Both the position numbers and the translations under genes were made by a program. Below the pieces are notes generated by a model. It worked only from the letters and a program-made list of their open reading frames with translations. It did not search any database and was not told the DNA's origin. From positions 1 to 16,703 of the forward strand of contig DATHAL010000001.1 in the NCBI GenBank assembly GCA_035296705.1: a stretch of 16,703 nt of DNA, given 5' to 3'. The stretch comes from WHSW01 sp035296705. GTDB lineage: Bacteria > Actinomycetota > Thermoleophilia > Solirubrobacterales > 70-9. Within the stretch, counting starts at the first letter, position 1; each line of letters opens with the position of its first letter. Of this stretch, positions 7,444 through 14,516 are shown in pieces.

Positions 7444-7854
7444 CTAGGCGGGCGAGCGGTCGCTGACGGCGCCGCGGATGAAGTCGACGATCGCGTCGGT
7501 GGGCGAGCCGGGCGTGAACACCTCGGCGACGCCGAGCGACTTCAGCTCGTCGACGTCGTCCGCCGGGATCGTGCCCCCGACCGTGACCACGACGTCGCCC
7601 GCGCCCTGCTCGGCGAGCAGCTCGATGACGCGGGGGACCAGGGTCATGTGGGCGCCCGACAGGATCGAGAGCCCGACCGCGTCGGCGTCCTCCTGAATCA
7701 CTGTGGCGGCGACCTGGTCGGGCGTCTGGTGAAGGCCCGTGTAGATCACCTCCATGCCGGCGTCCCTGAGCGCCCGCGCGATGATCTTCGCGCCGCGGTC
7801 GTGCCCATCCAGGCCGGGCTTCGCGACGACGACGCGGATCTTCCGGTCTCCCAT
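7444..7854 (-). CDS. icmB: Cobalamin-binding small subunit of isobutyryl-CoA (acyl-CoA) mutase
   Basis: 136 residues, a free-standing B12-binding domain. The base-off/His-on motif DGHDRG (DxHxxG) is at residues 16-21, with His18 the expected cobalt ligand. SILSGAHM (63-70) carries the SxL element, and GGTIP (93-97) the glycine pair near the nucleotide tail. The length equals that known for Streptomyces IcmB. Its partner is the large subunit at 8677-10338, which carries the isobutyryl-CoA mutase signature; if that call were wrong, this would be the small subunit of methylmalonyl-CoA mutase. The start ATG lies 18 nt after the stop of the REC gene. There is no Shine-Dalgarno sequence in that gap, but TACCCT (7868-7863) stands 8 nt upstream. 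Confidence 0.9.
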   Translation of the reverse strand: MGDRKIRVVVAKPGLDGHDRGAKIIARALRDAGMEVIYTGLHQTPDQVAATVIQEDADAVGLSILSGAHMTLVPRVIELLAEQGAGDVVVTVGGTIPADDVDELKSLGVAEVFTPGSPTDAIVDFIRGAVSDRSPA

Positions 7855-7868
7855 GGTCGCGGAGGGTA
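7855..7868 (-). promoter_or_regulatory. Putative leaderless -10 box of icmB
   Basis: TACCCT (7868-7863) lies 8 nt before the ATG in an 18-nt gap that has no ribosome binding site. It fits TANNNT spacing for a leaderless transcript. A -35 would fall inside the REC gene. This is based on pattern only; icmB could also be read from a longer transcript. Confidence 0.35.
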
Positions 7869-7872
7869 GTGG

Positions 7873-8259
7873 CTATGGGGCGCTGAGCGCCGCCGCAACG
7901 CGCTCGAGCAGCTCGCGTGGCGAGAACGGCTTCTTGATGTAGTCGTCGGCGCCGACCGCGAAGCCGCGGTCCACCGCGGCCTCCTGGACGCTCGCGGTCA
8001 GCAGGAGGATCGGCACGCCGGCGAGCTCCTCGTGCTCCCGGAGCCGCTCGGTGACCTCGTAGCCGTCGAGCTTCGGCATCATCACGTCGATCACGCAGAG
8101 GTCGGGGCGCCGCTCGATCGCCACCGCGACCGCCTGCTCGCCGTCGGCGGCGGTGATCACCGCGTAGCCGGCGCGCGCGAGGCGGAACTCGACCAGCTCC
8201 CGCACGTCGGCGTCGTCGTCGGCCACGAGCACGAGCTTGTCACCCTCCGCTTGCGTCAT
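7873..8259 (-). CDS. Single-domain response regulator (CheY-like REC)
   Basis: 128 residues, a receiver domain and nothing else. Acidic pocket residues Asp14-Asp16 (VADDDADV), phospho-acceptor Asp58 (CVIDVMMPKLDGYE), the switch Thr88 (LLLTAS) and Lys110 (KKPFSPREL) are all present, so it should be phosphorylated by a histidine kinase and act through a partner protein. No kinase or output domain is encoded nearby. It sits between the two mutase subunit genes without an obvious functional tie. The ATG at 8259 lacks a Shine-Dalgarno sequence; TACCCT lies 11 nt upstream (8276-8271). Confidence 0.92.
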   Translation of the reverse strand: MTQAEGDKLVLVADDDADVRELVEFRLARAGYAVITAADGEQAVAVAIERRPDLCVIDVMMPKLDGYEVTERLREHEELAGVPILLLTASVQEAAVDRGFAVGADDYIKKPFSPRELLERVAAALSAP

Positions 8260-8276
8260 GGCCCACGCTCAGGGTA
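8260..8276 (-). promoter_or_regulatory. Possible -10 box of the REC gene
   Basis: TACCCT (8276-8271) precedes the ATG by 11 nt, somewhat long for a strictly leaderless start but able to give a leader of a few bases. No ribosome site is visible. The gap 8260-8318 between the REC gene and the membrane protein gene holds nothing else I recognise. Confidence 0.25.
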
Positions 8277-8318
8277 ACCCGACCGCGCGCGGCCGGAGTC
8301 GCTCGCGGGGACGCGCCG

Positions 8319-8630
8319 TCAGCTCCCGAACCCGGTCAGCGAGCCCGTGAGGGAGAGGATCACGATGAGGATCGTGATCGCGAGCAGGAGCGCTCCGAGC
8401 GCCAGGAACGCCGGCCGCATTCCCTGGCGCGTGTCGTCGATCGCATGGACCTCCTCCGGGTGGACCTCGACCGGCTCGTCGCCCTCCGGGCTCACGCGCT
8501 CCTCGTGCGCACGCAGGCGCGCGGCCGCCTCGGCGGTCTCGCGGTCCGGGTGGTTCGAGAGGGCGACGCCCTCGTCGTCGCGGACGACGTCCCAGCCGTC
8601 GAGCTCGTTTCGCACGACCTTCAACGCCAT
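8319..8630 (-). CDS. Small membrane protein with a DUF2188-like N-terminus
   Basis: 103 residues. The N-terminal part WDVVRDDEGVALSNHPDRE followed by TAEAAARLRAHEE resembles the short DUF2188-type domain (a WxVxxxxxxxxxxxHxTxxEAxxxAR pattern). A charged linker rich in Glu and His (46-70) leads to one strong transmembrane helix (about 74-96, LALGALLLAITILIVILSL) and a short Gly/Ser tail. Function unknown. The ATG at 8630 is 46 nt after the stop of the large mutase subunit; only a weak GAGG is close to it. It is probably a real gene because the helix and domain are coherent, but no role in mutase function can be inferred. Confidence 0.8.
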   Translation of the reverse strand: MALKVVRNELDGWDVVRDDEGVALSNHPDRETAEAAARLRAHEERVSPEGDEPVEVHPEEVHAIDDTRQGMRPAFLALGALLLAITILIVILSLTGSLTGFGS

Positions 8631-8676
8631 GCCTCGCCGATACCCCGGCCGGCATGCCGAAAACCGGCGCGGAGCC

Positions 8677-10338
8677 TCAGAACTGCGGGTGCTCTGTGAA
8701 CGTCCCGAAGACGTCCTGGAGGGCGGCGACGATCTCGCCCTCCGAGGCCCGCGCGCGAGCCGCGTCCAGCAGATGCGGCATCAGGTTCTCGCCCTCGGTC
8801 GCCGCGGCACCCCGAAGCTCGGCGAGCGAGCGCTCGACGGCGCCGGAATCGCGCCTCGCCCGCGTCCCCGAGAGCCGCTCGCGCTGGCGGCGCTCGGCGG
8901 CCGGGTCCGGGCGGTGGATCTCGGTCTGCGCCTCCTCGGCGAACTCGTAGGCGTTGACGCCGACCACGAGCCGCTTGCCGGAGTCCACCTCGCGCTGATA
9001 GCGGAAGGCGGCGTCGGCGATCTCGCGCTGCGGAAAGCCGCGCTTCACCGCCTCCACCATGCCCCCGAGCTCGTCGATCCGGTCGAAGTAGGAGTACGCG
9101 GCGGCCTCCATCTCGTCGGTCAGCTTCTCGATGAAGTACGAGCCGCCGAGCGGGTCCGCGGTGTTCGTGACCCCGGTCTCGTGCGCGATCACCTGCTGGG
9201 TGCGAAGCGCGACCCGGACCGCCTCCTCTGTCGGCAGCGCGAGTGCCTCGTCGTAGGAGTTCGTGTGCAGCGACTGGGTACCGCCGAGGACGCCGGCGAG
9301 CGCCTCGATCGCGGTGCGAACGATGTTGACCAGGGGCTGCTGCGCGGTGAGCGAGACGCCCGCCGTCTGGGTGTGGAAGCGAAGCCGCTGGGACTCCTCG
9401 CGGCGGGCGCCGTAGGTGTCGCGCATCTCGCGCGCCCAGATCCGACGCGCGGCGCGGTACTTCGCGATCTCCTCGAAGAAGTCGATGTGCGCGTTGAAGA
9501 AGAACGAGAGCCGCGGCGCGAACGCGTCCACGTCGAGGCCACGGGCGATCGCCTGCTCGACGTACGTGAAGCCGTCCTTGAGCGTGAAGGCGAGCTCCTG
9601 CTGGGCGGTCGAGCCGGCCTCGCGGATGTGGTAGCCGGAGATCGAGATCGGGTGCCAGCGCGGCATCGCGCCGGTTGACCACTCGATCAGGTCGGTGACG
9701 AGGCGCATCGCCGGTTCGATCGGGAAGCACCACTCCTTCTGGGCGATGTACTCCTTGAGGATGTCTGTCTGGATCGTGCCGCCGAGCTTCTCCGGCGCGA
9801 TCCCGTTCTCCTCGGCGGCGACGACGTAGAAGGCGAGGATGATCGCCGCCGGGGCATTGATCGTCATCGAGACGGTCACCTCGTCGAGCGGGATCCCGGC
9901 GAACAGCGTCTCCATGTCGTCGACCGTGTCGAGAGCGACGCCCTCCACCCCGACTTCGCCGAGCGAGCGCGCGTGGTCGGAATCGAGGCCCATCAGCGTC
10001 GGCATGTCGAACGCGGTCGAGAGGCCCATCTGGCCGTGTTCGAGCAGGTAGCGGAAGCGCGCGTTCGTCTCCTCGACCGTGCCGAAGCCCGCGAACTGGC
10101 GCATCGTCCAGAGGCGCCCGCGGTACATCGACGCATACGGGCCGCGTGTGAACGGGTGCTCGCCCGGATAGCCGAGCTTCTCGGCCGGGTCGAGGTCGGC
10201 GATGTCCTCGTCGGTGTAGAGGGGCTCGATCGGGTGCCCCGAGATCGTCTCGAAGAGCGCGTCGCGCTCCGGCGTGCGCGAGTACACCTCCTCCCTCCAC
10301 TGGTGCGCACGACGCCGTGCCTCGGGCTCGATCGCCAT
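8677..10338 (-). CDS. icmA: Isobutyryl-CoA mutase large subunit (methylmalonyl-CoA mutase family)
   Basis: 553 residues, a TIM-barrel acyl-CoA mutase chain lacking its own B12 domain (supplied by the 136-residue protein at 7444-7854). Family blocks include GPYASMYRGRLWTMRQFAGFG, GLSTAFDMPTLMG, TIQTDILKEYIAQKEW, SISGYHIREAG, SFFFNAHIDFFEEIAK, FHTQTAGVSLTAQQP and GGTQSLHTNSYDEALALP. At the two positions that set substrate choice (Tyr89/Arg207 in Propionibacterium methylmalonyl-CoA mutase) it has Phe82 (codon 10095-10093) and Gln200 (codon 9741-9739), the pair known for isobutyryl-CoA mutase (Phe80/Gln198 in Streptomyces IcmA). It should therefore interconvert isobutyryl-CoA and n-butyryl-CoA using adenosylcobalamin. 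Automatic annotation would probably say methylmalonyl-CoA mutase. No MeaB/ArgK-type GTPase lies in the window. The start ATG has TAGACT 7 nt upstream and no Shine-Dalgarno sequence. Confidence 0.9.
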   Translation of the reverse strand: MAIEPEARRRAHQWREEVYSRTPERDALFETISGHPIEPLYTDEDIADLDPAEKLGYPGEHPFTRGPYASMYRGRLWTMRQFAGFGTVEETNARFRYLLEHGQMGLSTAFDMPTLMGLDSDHARSLGEVGVEGVALDTVDDMETLFAGIPLDEVTVSMTINAPAAIILAFYVVAAEENGIAPEKLGGTIQTDILKEYIAQKEWCFPIEPAMRLVTDLIEWSTGAMPRWHPISISGYHIREAGSTAQQELAFTLKDGFTYVEQAIARGLDVDAFAPRLSFFFNAHIDFFEEIAKYRAARRIWAREMRDTYGARREESQRLRFHTQTAGVSLTAQQPLVNIVRTAIEALAGVLGGTQSLHTNSYDEALALPTEEAVRVALRTQQVIAHETGVTNTADPLGGSYFIEKLTDEMEAAAYSYFDRIDELGGMVEAVKRGFPQREIADAAFRYQREVDSGKRLVVGVNAYEFAEEAQTEIHRPDPAAERRQRERLSGTRARRDSGAVERSLAELRGAAATEGENLMPHLLDAARARASEGEIVAALQDVFGTFTEHPQF

Positions 10339-10351
10339 GGCAGCAAGTCTA
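10339..10351 (-). promoter_or_regulatory. Putative leaderless promoter of icmA
   Basis: TAGACT (10351-10346, minus strand) is followed after 7 nt by the ATG, with no ribosome site between. The same hexamer at about the same distance precedes the aminopeptidase gene. A GGCGGGCG/CGCCCGCC inverted repeat (10359-10366 and 10373-10380) lies just upstream and may be a hairpin ending the HAD transcript; no T-run follows it. Confidence 0.5.
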
Positions 10352-10408
10352 GATCGGTGGCGGGCGACGCCCCGCCCGCCCCCTTGCCCGACCAGCGCGA
10401 GGCGCGGG

Positions 10409-10504
10409 GTAGAGCCCGGTCAGCTGCCGAGACGAGAGCTCGCGCGCCTGAAGGAGCTCCGCCTGCCGCGCGATCCCGGCGAACGCGAGCTCGGCTGCAT
10501 CCAC
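10409..10504 (-). pseudogene. Remnant of an amidase (amidase signature family) N-terminus
   Basis: In the minus frame from GTG at 10504 the sequence reads VDAAELAFAGIARQAELL followed by QARELSSRQLTGLY. This closely fits the conserved start of amidase-signature enzymes (xLAFAGxARQAELxxxGEVSSRELxELYLERI). Homology stops at about 10409 and the frame runs as Arg/Pro-rich sequence to a stop at 10351-10349. No Ser-Ser-Lys catalytic core exists here. About 32 codons of a deleted amidase thus survive, overlapping the 3' end of the HAD gene in another frame. The identification is from remembered family pattern, not a search. Confidence 0.55.
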
Positions 10505-11262
10505 GAGCGGATCCGATGCCGGCCGAGCACTCCGGCGACGGCGAGGACGCCACTGAACGAGGCGATCGCGAGCCGGCGGCCCAGCCTTTCGAACCGCATC
10601 ACGCGCCACCCGTTCTCGTGCGCGATCCGGGCGAGCGTCTCGTCCGGGTTCACCACCACGGCGTTGCCGACCGCCCGGAGCATCGGCAGATCCGAGGCCG
10701 AGTCCGAGTACGCGTAGGACACCCCGAGGTCGATGCCGTGCTCAGAGGCGTACTCGCGCATCGCCTCGACCTTGCCCTCGCCATACATGAACGCGCCGCC
10801 GAGCTCGCCGGTGAAGAGGCCGTCCTCCCCCACCTCGTACGCGGTACCGATGCCGCCATCCATGTAGAGGATCCGCGCCAGGAGCTGGACGAGCTCGTCG
10901 CCTGCGGCGCTGACGATGAATGTCGGCCTGCCCGCGTCCTGGTGGGTGTAGACCTCCTCGAGCATCTCCGGGTAGATCCGCGGCAACAGGCCGACGAGGA
11001 CCTCCGGGGCGAGGCGCGCGATCTCCTTCGCGGAGGTGCCCTCGAACACCTCCTTCACCTCGGCCAGCAGCCTCTCGGTCGCCTCGTCCGTCGCCCCCCG
11101 CAGCCGGAACCGCAGCGCGTCCGTGCCCCAGCGGAGCATCTGCCCGCGGCTCACGAGTCCCGCCTTCGCCGCGGCGCGTGCCCACGGCAGGCCACTCGAC
11201 CCCGCGATCAGCGTCCGATCCAGGTCGAAGAAGGCGGCGGCTCGGCCCGCCGAGCCGCTCAC
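10420..11262 (-). CDS. HAD superfamily phosphatase (HAD-IB, SerB-like)
   Basis: 280 residues. All four HAD motifs are visible: FFDLDRTL (Asp13 nucleophile, Asp15), Ser118 in FIVSAAGDE, Lys164 in GEGKVEA and SDSASDLPML (Asp187, Asp191). The helical cap between motifs I and II fits subclass IB, which includes phosphoserine phosphatase and lipid-phosphate phosphatases; the substrate is not evident. A hydrophobic stretch (230-247) may touch the membrane. The last 24 or so residues are Ser/Arg-rich and are an out-of-frame reading of an amidase remnant, so the native C-terminus was probably lost or extended. The GTG at 11262 is 1 nt after the thiolase stop, with GGGAG 5 nt upstream, so the two genes are co-transcribed. 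Confidence 0.9.
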   Translation of the reverse strand: MSGSAGRAAAFFDLDRTLIAGSSGLPWARAAAKAGLVSRGQMLRWGTDALRFRLRGATDEATERLLAEVKEVFEGTSAKEIARLAPEVLVGLLPRIYPEMLEEVYTHQDAGRPTFIVSAAGDELVQLLARILYMDGGIGTAYEVGEDGLFTGELGGAFMYGEGKVEAMREYASEHGIDLGVSYAYSDSASDLPMLRAVGNAVVVNPDETLARIAHENGWRVMRFERLGRRLAIASFSGVLAVAGVLGRHRIRSWMQPSSRSPGSRGRRSSFRRASSRLGS

Positions 11263-11263
11263 G

Positions 11264-12448
11264 TCAGCTCCCGTTGACCTCGATGATGATCGCGTCGCCC
11301 TGGCCGCCGCCGGAGCAGATCGCGGCGCAGCCGAGACCGCCTCCGCGGCGGCGAAGCTCGTGGACGAGCGCGCCGACGATGCGGGCGCCGGACGCGCCGA
11401 TCGGATGGCCGAGGGCGATCGCGCCGCCGTTTACGTTCACCTTCTCGTCATCGACCCCGAGCATCCGCACGGAGTTGAGCGCGACGGAGGCGAACGCCTC
11501 GTTGATCTCCCACAGGTCGATGTCCTCGGGGGCCTTGCCGATCTTGATGAGCGCCTGCTTGGCGGCGTTCGCCGGCGTCCTCGCGAGATAGGGGAAGTCG
11601 TCGGCCACGGTGCCGTAGGAGAGGACGTTGGCGAGGGGAGCGCAGCCGTTCTCGCTCGCCCACTCCTCGGACGCGACGACGACCGCGGCGGCACCGTCGT
11701 TGACGCCGGGTGCGTTGCCGGCCGTGTGGGTCGCGTCGTCGCCGCCGATCGCCGGCAGCTTCGCGAGCGTCTCGAGGCTCGTGTCCGGGCGGATCGCCTC
11801 GTCCGCCTCGACCACGGTCTCGGCCTTGCGACTCTTCACCGTCACCGAGACGATCTCCTCGGCGAGGCGGCCCTCGTCCGTCGCCCTGGCGGCGAGCTGG
11901 TGGGAGCGCGCGGCCCAGCGGTCCATGTCCGGCCGGGTGATCTCGAGCTCGTTCGAGACCTCGCTCGCCTCGTTGATCATCTGCTTGTCGGTGAACGGGT
12001 TCGTCAGCCCGTCGTGGGTCATCGCGTCGACCGCGTTGACGTCGCCCATCCGGAACCCGAATCGTGCCCCAGGCAGTAGGTAGGGCGCCTGCGACATCGA
12101 CTCCATACCCCCGGTGACGCCGATCTCGAGGTCACCCGCGCGAATCGCCTGGTCGGCGAGGCCGATCGTGCGCATGCCGGACGCGCACACCTTGTTCACG
12201 GTCTCGGAAGGCACCTCGCGCGGGATCCCGGCCTGGATCTGCGCCTGGCGCGACGGGATCTGGCCCTGGCCCGCCTGGAGCACCTGGCCGAAGCTCACCT
12301 GCTGCACCTGCTCCGGCTCGACCGACGAGCGCTCGAGCGCCGCCTCGATCGCGTCGCCGCCGAGCTCGATGGCGCCCTTGGACGCGAAGGCCCCGCCCAT
12401 CTTCCCGAAGGGCGTGCGCGCGGTCCCGAGGATGACTGTCTTGGGCAT
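11264..12448 (-). CDS. Acetyl-CoA C-acyltransferase (thiolase)
   Basis: 394 residues, the usual length for a biosynthetic/degradative thiolase. The acyl-accepting Cys88 lies in VNKVCASGMRTIG, His348 in ALGHPIGASGARI, and the second catalytic Cys378 in AAICSGGGQGDA. It condenses or cleaves acetoacetyl-CoA-type thioesters; chain-length preference cannot be read. I chose the ATG at 12448 (MPKTVILGTARTPFGK), preceded by GGAGAAAGGA, rather than the in-frame ATG at 12520, because homology starts there. The upstream leader contains a small hairpin, and transcription probably begins near 12513 from a promoter sharing its -10 region with the divergent aminopeptidase. The HAD phosphatase follows after 1 nt. 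Confidence 0.95.
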   Translation of the reverse strand: MPKTVILGTARTPFGKMGGAFASKGAIELGGDAIEAALERSSVEPEQVQQVSFGQVLQAGQGQIPSRQAQIQAGIPREVPSETVNKVCASGMRTIGLADQAIRAGDLEIGVTGGMESMSQAPYLLPGARFGFRMGDVNAVDAMTHDGLTNPFTDKQMINEASEVSNELEITRPDMDRWAARSHQLAARATDEGRLAEEIVSVTVKSRKAETVVEADEAIRPDTSLETLAKLPAIGGDDATHTAGNAPGVNDGAAAVVVASEEWASENGCAPLANVLSYGTVADDFPYLARTPANAAKQALIKIGKAPEDIDLWEINEAFASVALNSVRMLGVDDEKVNVNGGAIALGHPIGASGARIVGALVHELRRRGGGLGCAAICSGGGQGDAIIIEVNGS

Positions 12449-12472
12449 GGGTCCTTTCTCCGGGGGTTCGTT

Positions 12473-12487
12473 GGAGCGGCAAGCTCC
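12473..12487 (-). other. Small leader hairpin upstream of the thiolase start
   Basis: GGAGC (12473-12477) and GCTCC (12483-12487) form a 5-bp stem with a 5-nt loop in the predicted thiolase leader, 25-39 nt before the ATG. It is short and could be chance. The rest of 12449-12537 holds the ribosome site and the divergent -10 boxes. Confidence 0.25.
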
Positions 12488-12519
12488 GCGGACGATGGAT
12501 TCGTGATGGTAGTGGGGCA

Positions 12520-12548
12520 AAGATAGACTCGCGCGCCGTGGAGGTCGA
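12520..12548. promoter_or_regulatory. Divergent promoter pair with overlapping -10 elements (thiolase / aminopeptidase)
   Basis: AAGATAGACT (12520-12529) reads TAGACT on the plus strand (12524-12529), 8 nt before the aminopeptidase GTG at 12538. On the minus strand it reads TATCTT (12525-12520), with TCGACC (12548-12543) as a possible -35 after a 17-nt spacer, facing the thiolase. The two -10 boxes share the TA step, so polymerase can serve only one direction at a time. The plus transcript would be leaderless. Confidence 0.45.
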
Positions 12549-13983
12549 GGTCGCAGCGGCGGGGATCGAGGCCATCGATGCCGATCTCGGCGCTCTCGTC
12601 ATGCCCGACGGCGCCGAGCTGCCGCCGCCCCTGCGGGAGGCGCCGGGCGCCGCGGAGGCGCGGGCGAGGCTGAAGCACGTCGCCATCCTTCACCCGCCTG
12701 AGGGGCCGCCGGTGCTCGTCGTCGGGGCCGGGAAGCCGGACGAGCTCGACTCGGAGCGTTTCCGGGTGCTCGCCGCGATCGCGGCGAAGCGCGCGCGGGC
12801 GCTCGAGGCCCGCTCGCTCGCCTGGCTCGTGCCCGGCGAGCGGCCGGCGGAGGCTGCGGCGGCGCTGGTCGAGGGCACGGTGCTCGCGGCCTACCGCTTC
12901 GACCGCTACCGCTCGACCGACGAGGACGAGGAGCCGCCGGCGCGGCTCGAGCGGCTGCGCCTGCTGGTCCCGGACGGCGATCCGGGCGGAGTCGAGCGCG
13001 AGGCGCGGGTCGCGCTCGTCGCGAGCAACGCCGCGAACCGCGCCCGTGACCTCCAGAACACCCCGGCCAACGAGCTCACGCCCGAGGCGCTCGCAGCGCG
13101 GGCCGCAGAGATCGCCGCGGTGAGCGAGGCGGTCGAGCTCGAGGTGCTGGATCGCGGTGCGATCGCCGAGCGCGGCATGGGGGGCCTCGTCGCCGTGTCG
13201 CAGGGCTCGCTCACCGAACCCCGCCTGATCGCGCTGCGGTATCGCGGCGGGGGCGACGGCCCGACGATCGGCCTCGTCGGCAAGGGCGTCACCTTCGACA
13301 GCGGCGGGATCTCGATCAAGCCGGCGGCGGGGATGCACGAGATGAAGATGGACATGTCGGGTGCCGCCGCGGTGCTCGAGGGCTTCGCCGCGGCCGTCGA
13401 GCTCGGCCTCGAGCTCGAGCTCGTGGCGGTCGTGCCCGCGACCGAGAACATGCCGAGCGGCAGCGCGATCAAGCCCGGCGACGTGATCACCCAGCTGAAC
13501 GGCAAGACGGTCGAGGTGAACAACACGGACGCCGAGGGTCGCCTGATCCTCGCGGACGCGCTCACCTACTGCGTGCGCTCGCTCGGCGCCGAGCGCCTCG
13601 TCGACCTCGCGACGCTCACCGGTGCCGTCGTCGTCGCGCTCGGCTCGACCTACGCGGCGCTGATCTCCAACGATGACGAGTGGGCGGCCGCCGTCGAGCG
13701 CGCGGCGAGCGCCAGTGGCGAGCTCGCCTGGAGGCTGCCGCTGCACGAGGAGTACAAGCAGCTCACCCGCGGTAGGGTCGCCGACCTCACGAACGCGGCC
13801 TCGAAGCGCAAAGCGAGCACGATCTACGCCGGCTCGTTCCTCGAGGAGTTCGTCGACGACGTCCCCTGGGCGCACCTCGACATCGCCGGCACCGCGTGGG
13901 ACACGGGCCGCGACTACGTCGGAAACGGCGCGACCGGCTTCGGCGTACGCCTGCTCGTGCGCCTGGCGCGCGATCTGGCCTAA
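12538..13983 (+). CDS. pepA: Leucyl aminopeptidase, M17 family (cytosol aminopeptidase)
   Basis: 481 residues, normal for M17. It removes N-terminal amino acids from peptides using two metal ions. The C-terminal catalytic domain shows GLVGKGVTFDSGGISIKP (Lys249 and Asp254 as ligands, Lys261 catalytic), KMDMSGAA (Asp272) and the family signature NTDAEGRL (Asp331, Glu333, Arg335). The N-terminal 160 residues are the variable hexamer domain. The GTG at 12538 has no Shine-Dalgarno sequence but has TAGACT 8 nt upstream, so translation is probably leaderless. Its TAA stop (13981-13983) overlaps the stop of the convergent thioesterase gene (CTAA). Confidence 0.96.
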   Translation: MEVEVAAAGIEAIDADLGALVMPDGAELPPPLREAPGAAEARARLKHVAILHPPEGPPVLVVGAGKPDELDSERFRVLAAIAAKRARALEARSLAWLVPGERPAEAAAALVEGTVLAAYRFDRYRSTDEDEEPPARLERLRLLVPDGDPGGVEREARVALVASNAANRARDLQNTPANELTPEALAARAAEIAAVSEAVELEVLDRGAIAERGMGGLVAVSQGSLTEPRLIALRYRGGGDGPTIGLVGKGVTFDSGGISIKPAAGMHEMKMDMSGAAAVLEGFAAAVELGLELELVAVVPATENMPSGSAIKPGDVITQLNGKTVEVNNTDAEGRLILADALTYCVRSLGAERLVDLATLTGAVVVALGSTYAALISNDDEWAAAVERAASASGELAWRLPLHEEYKQLTRGRVADLTNAASKRKASTIYAGSFLEEFVDDVPWAHLDIAGTAWDTGRDYVGNGATGFGVRLLVRLARDLA

Positions 13984-14516
13984 ATCAGCTCGACGATCAG
14001 GCAGGTCCCCGTCGCGTGCGCGAGCAGCTTCTCGCTCGCCTGATCGACTATCCGCGCCTCCGTCGTCGCCTGGCGGCGCCCGCGGTGCACGACCTCGCCC
14101 TCGGCGCGCACCACCATGCCCGCTGCGAGCGGCCGCACCAGCTTCACCTCGAAGCCGACGGTCGTATAGCCCTCCCCCGCCTCTAGCGTCGTGTGGACGG
14201 CGCAGCCCATCACGGAGTCGAGCAGCGTCGCCGCATAGCCACCGTGGACGACGCCGATCGGGTTGTAGTGCTCCTCCCCCGGCTCACCCTCGAAGGCCGC
14301 ACGCCCGAACTCGAGGTCCACCGGCTGCATGCGCAAAAGCACCGCGATCGGCGGCGGCGGCACCTCGCCTGCGGCGATCCGCCGCATGTAGGTGAGGCCG
14401 TCGGCTCCGGCGGCCTGCGACGCGGACGCGAGCGGGTCCTGCCACCTGACGACGCGCTCGCGGGTGGTCTCGGGCGAGCGCCGCGCGTGCGCCTGTGCCG
14501 AGGAGACGGCGGTCAC
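13980..14516 (-). CDS. PaaI-type hot-dog thioesterase
   Basis: 178 residues. The hot-dog core has NPIGVVHGGYAATLLDSVMG (residues 85-104) with the HGG loop and Asp100, as in PaaI/YbgC-like acyl-CoA thioesterases, followed by the long strands VGFEVKLVRPL and VVRAEGEVVHRGRRQATTEAR. It would hydrolyse an acyl-CoA, possibly aromatic or medium chain; the substrate is unknown. The start is GTG at 14516, which overlaps the TGA of the 43-codon ORF upstream by 4 nt (GTGA), so translation is coupled. The same frame runs upstream beyond this but without homology. Family proteins are often near 140 residues; this one has about 40 extra N-terminal residues (WQDPLASASQAAGADGLTYM region). Confidence 0.92.
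   Translation of the reverse strand: MTAVSSAQAHARRSPETTRERVVRWQDPLASASQAAGADGLTYMRRIAAGEVPPPPIAVLLRMQPVDLEFGRAAFEGEPGEEHYNPIGVVHGGYAATLLDSVMGCAVHTTLEAGEGYTTVGFEVKLVRPLAAGMVVRAEGEVVHRGRRQATTEARIVDQASEKLLAHATGTCLIVELI

Noticed and set aside
5161..7869. A 900-codon open frame on the plus strand opposite the GH31 gene
   Set aside because: It is antisense to a well-supported gene with catalytic motifs, has Arg/Val/Glu-rich shadow composition and no domain; long stop-free antisense frames are expected in GC-rich DNA.
8648..8668. CGGCATGCCG palindrome and GCCGG/CCGGC repeat between icmA and the membrane protein gene as a terminator
   Set aside because: Short stems common in GC-rich DNA, competing pairings and no T-run in the right place.
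8677..10338. A plain methylmalonyl-CoA mutase call
   Set aside because: Phe82 and Gln200 replace the Tyr and Arg that bind the methylmalonyl carboxylate.
12295..13875. A 526-codon open frame on the minus strand opposite the aminopeptidase
   Set aside because: Shadow composition, no motif, and it conflicts with the M17 signature and the thiolase start.
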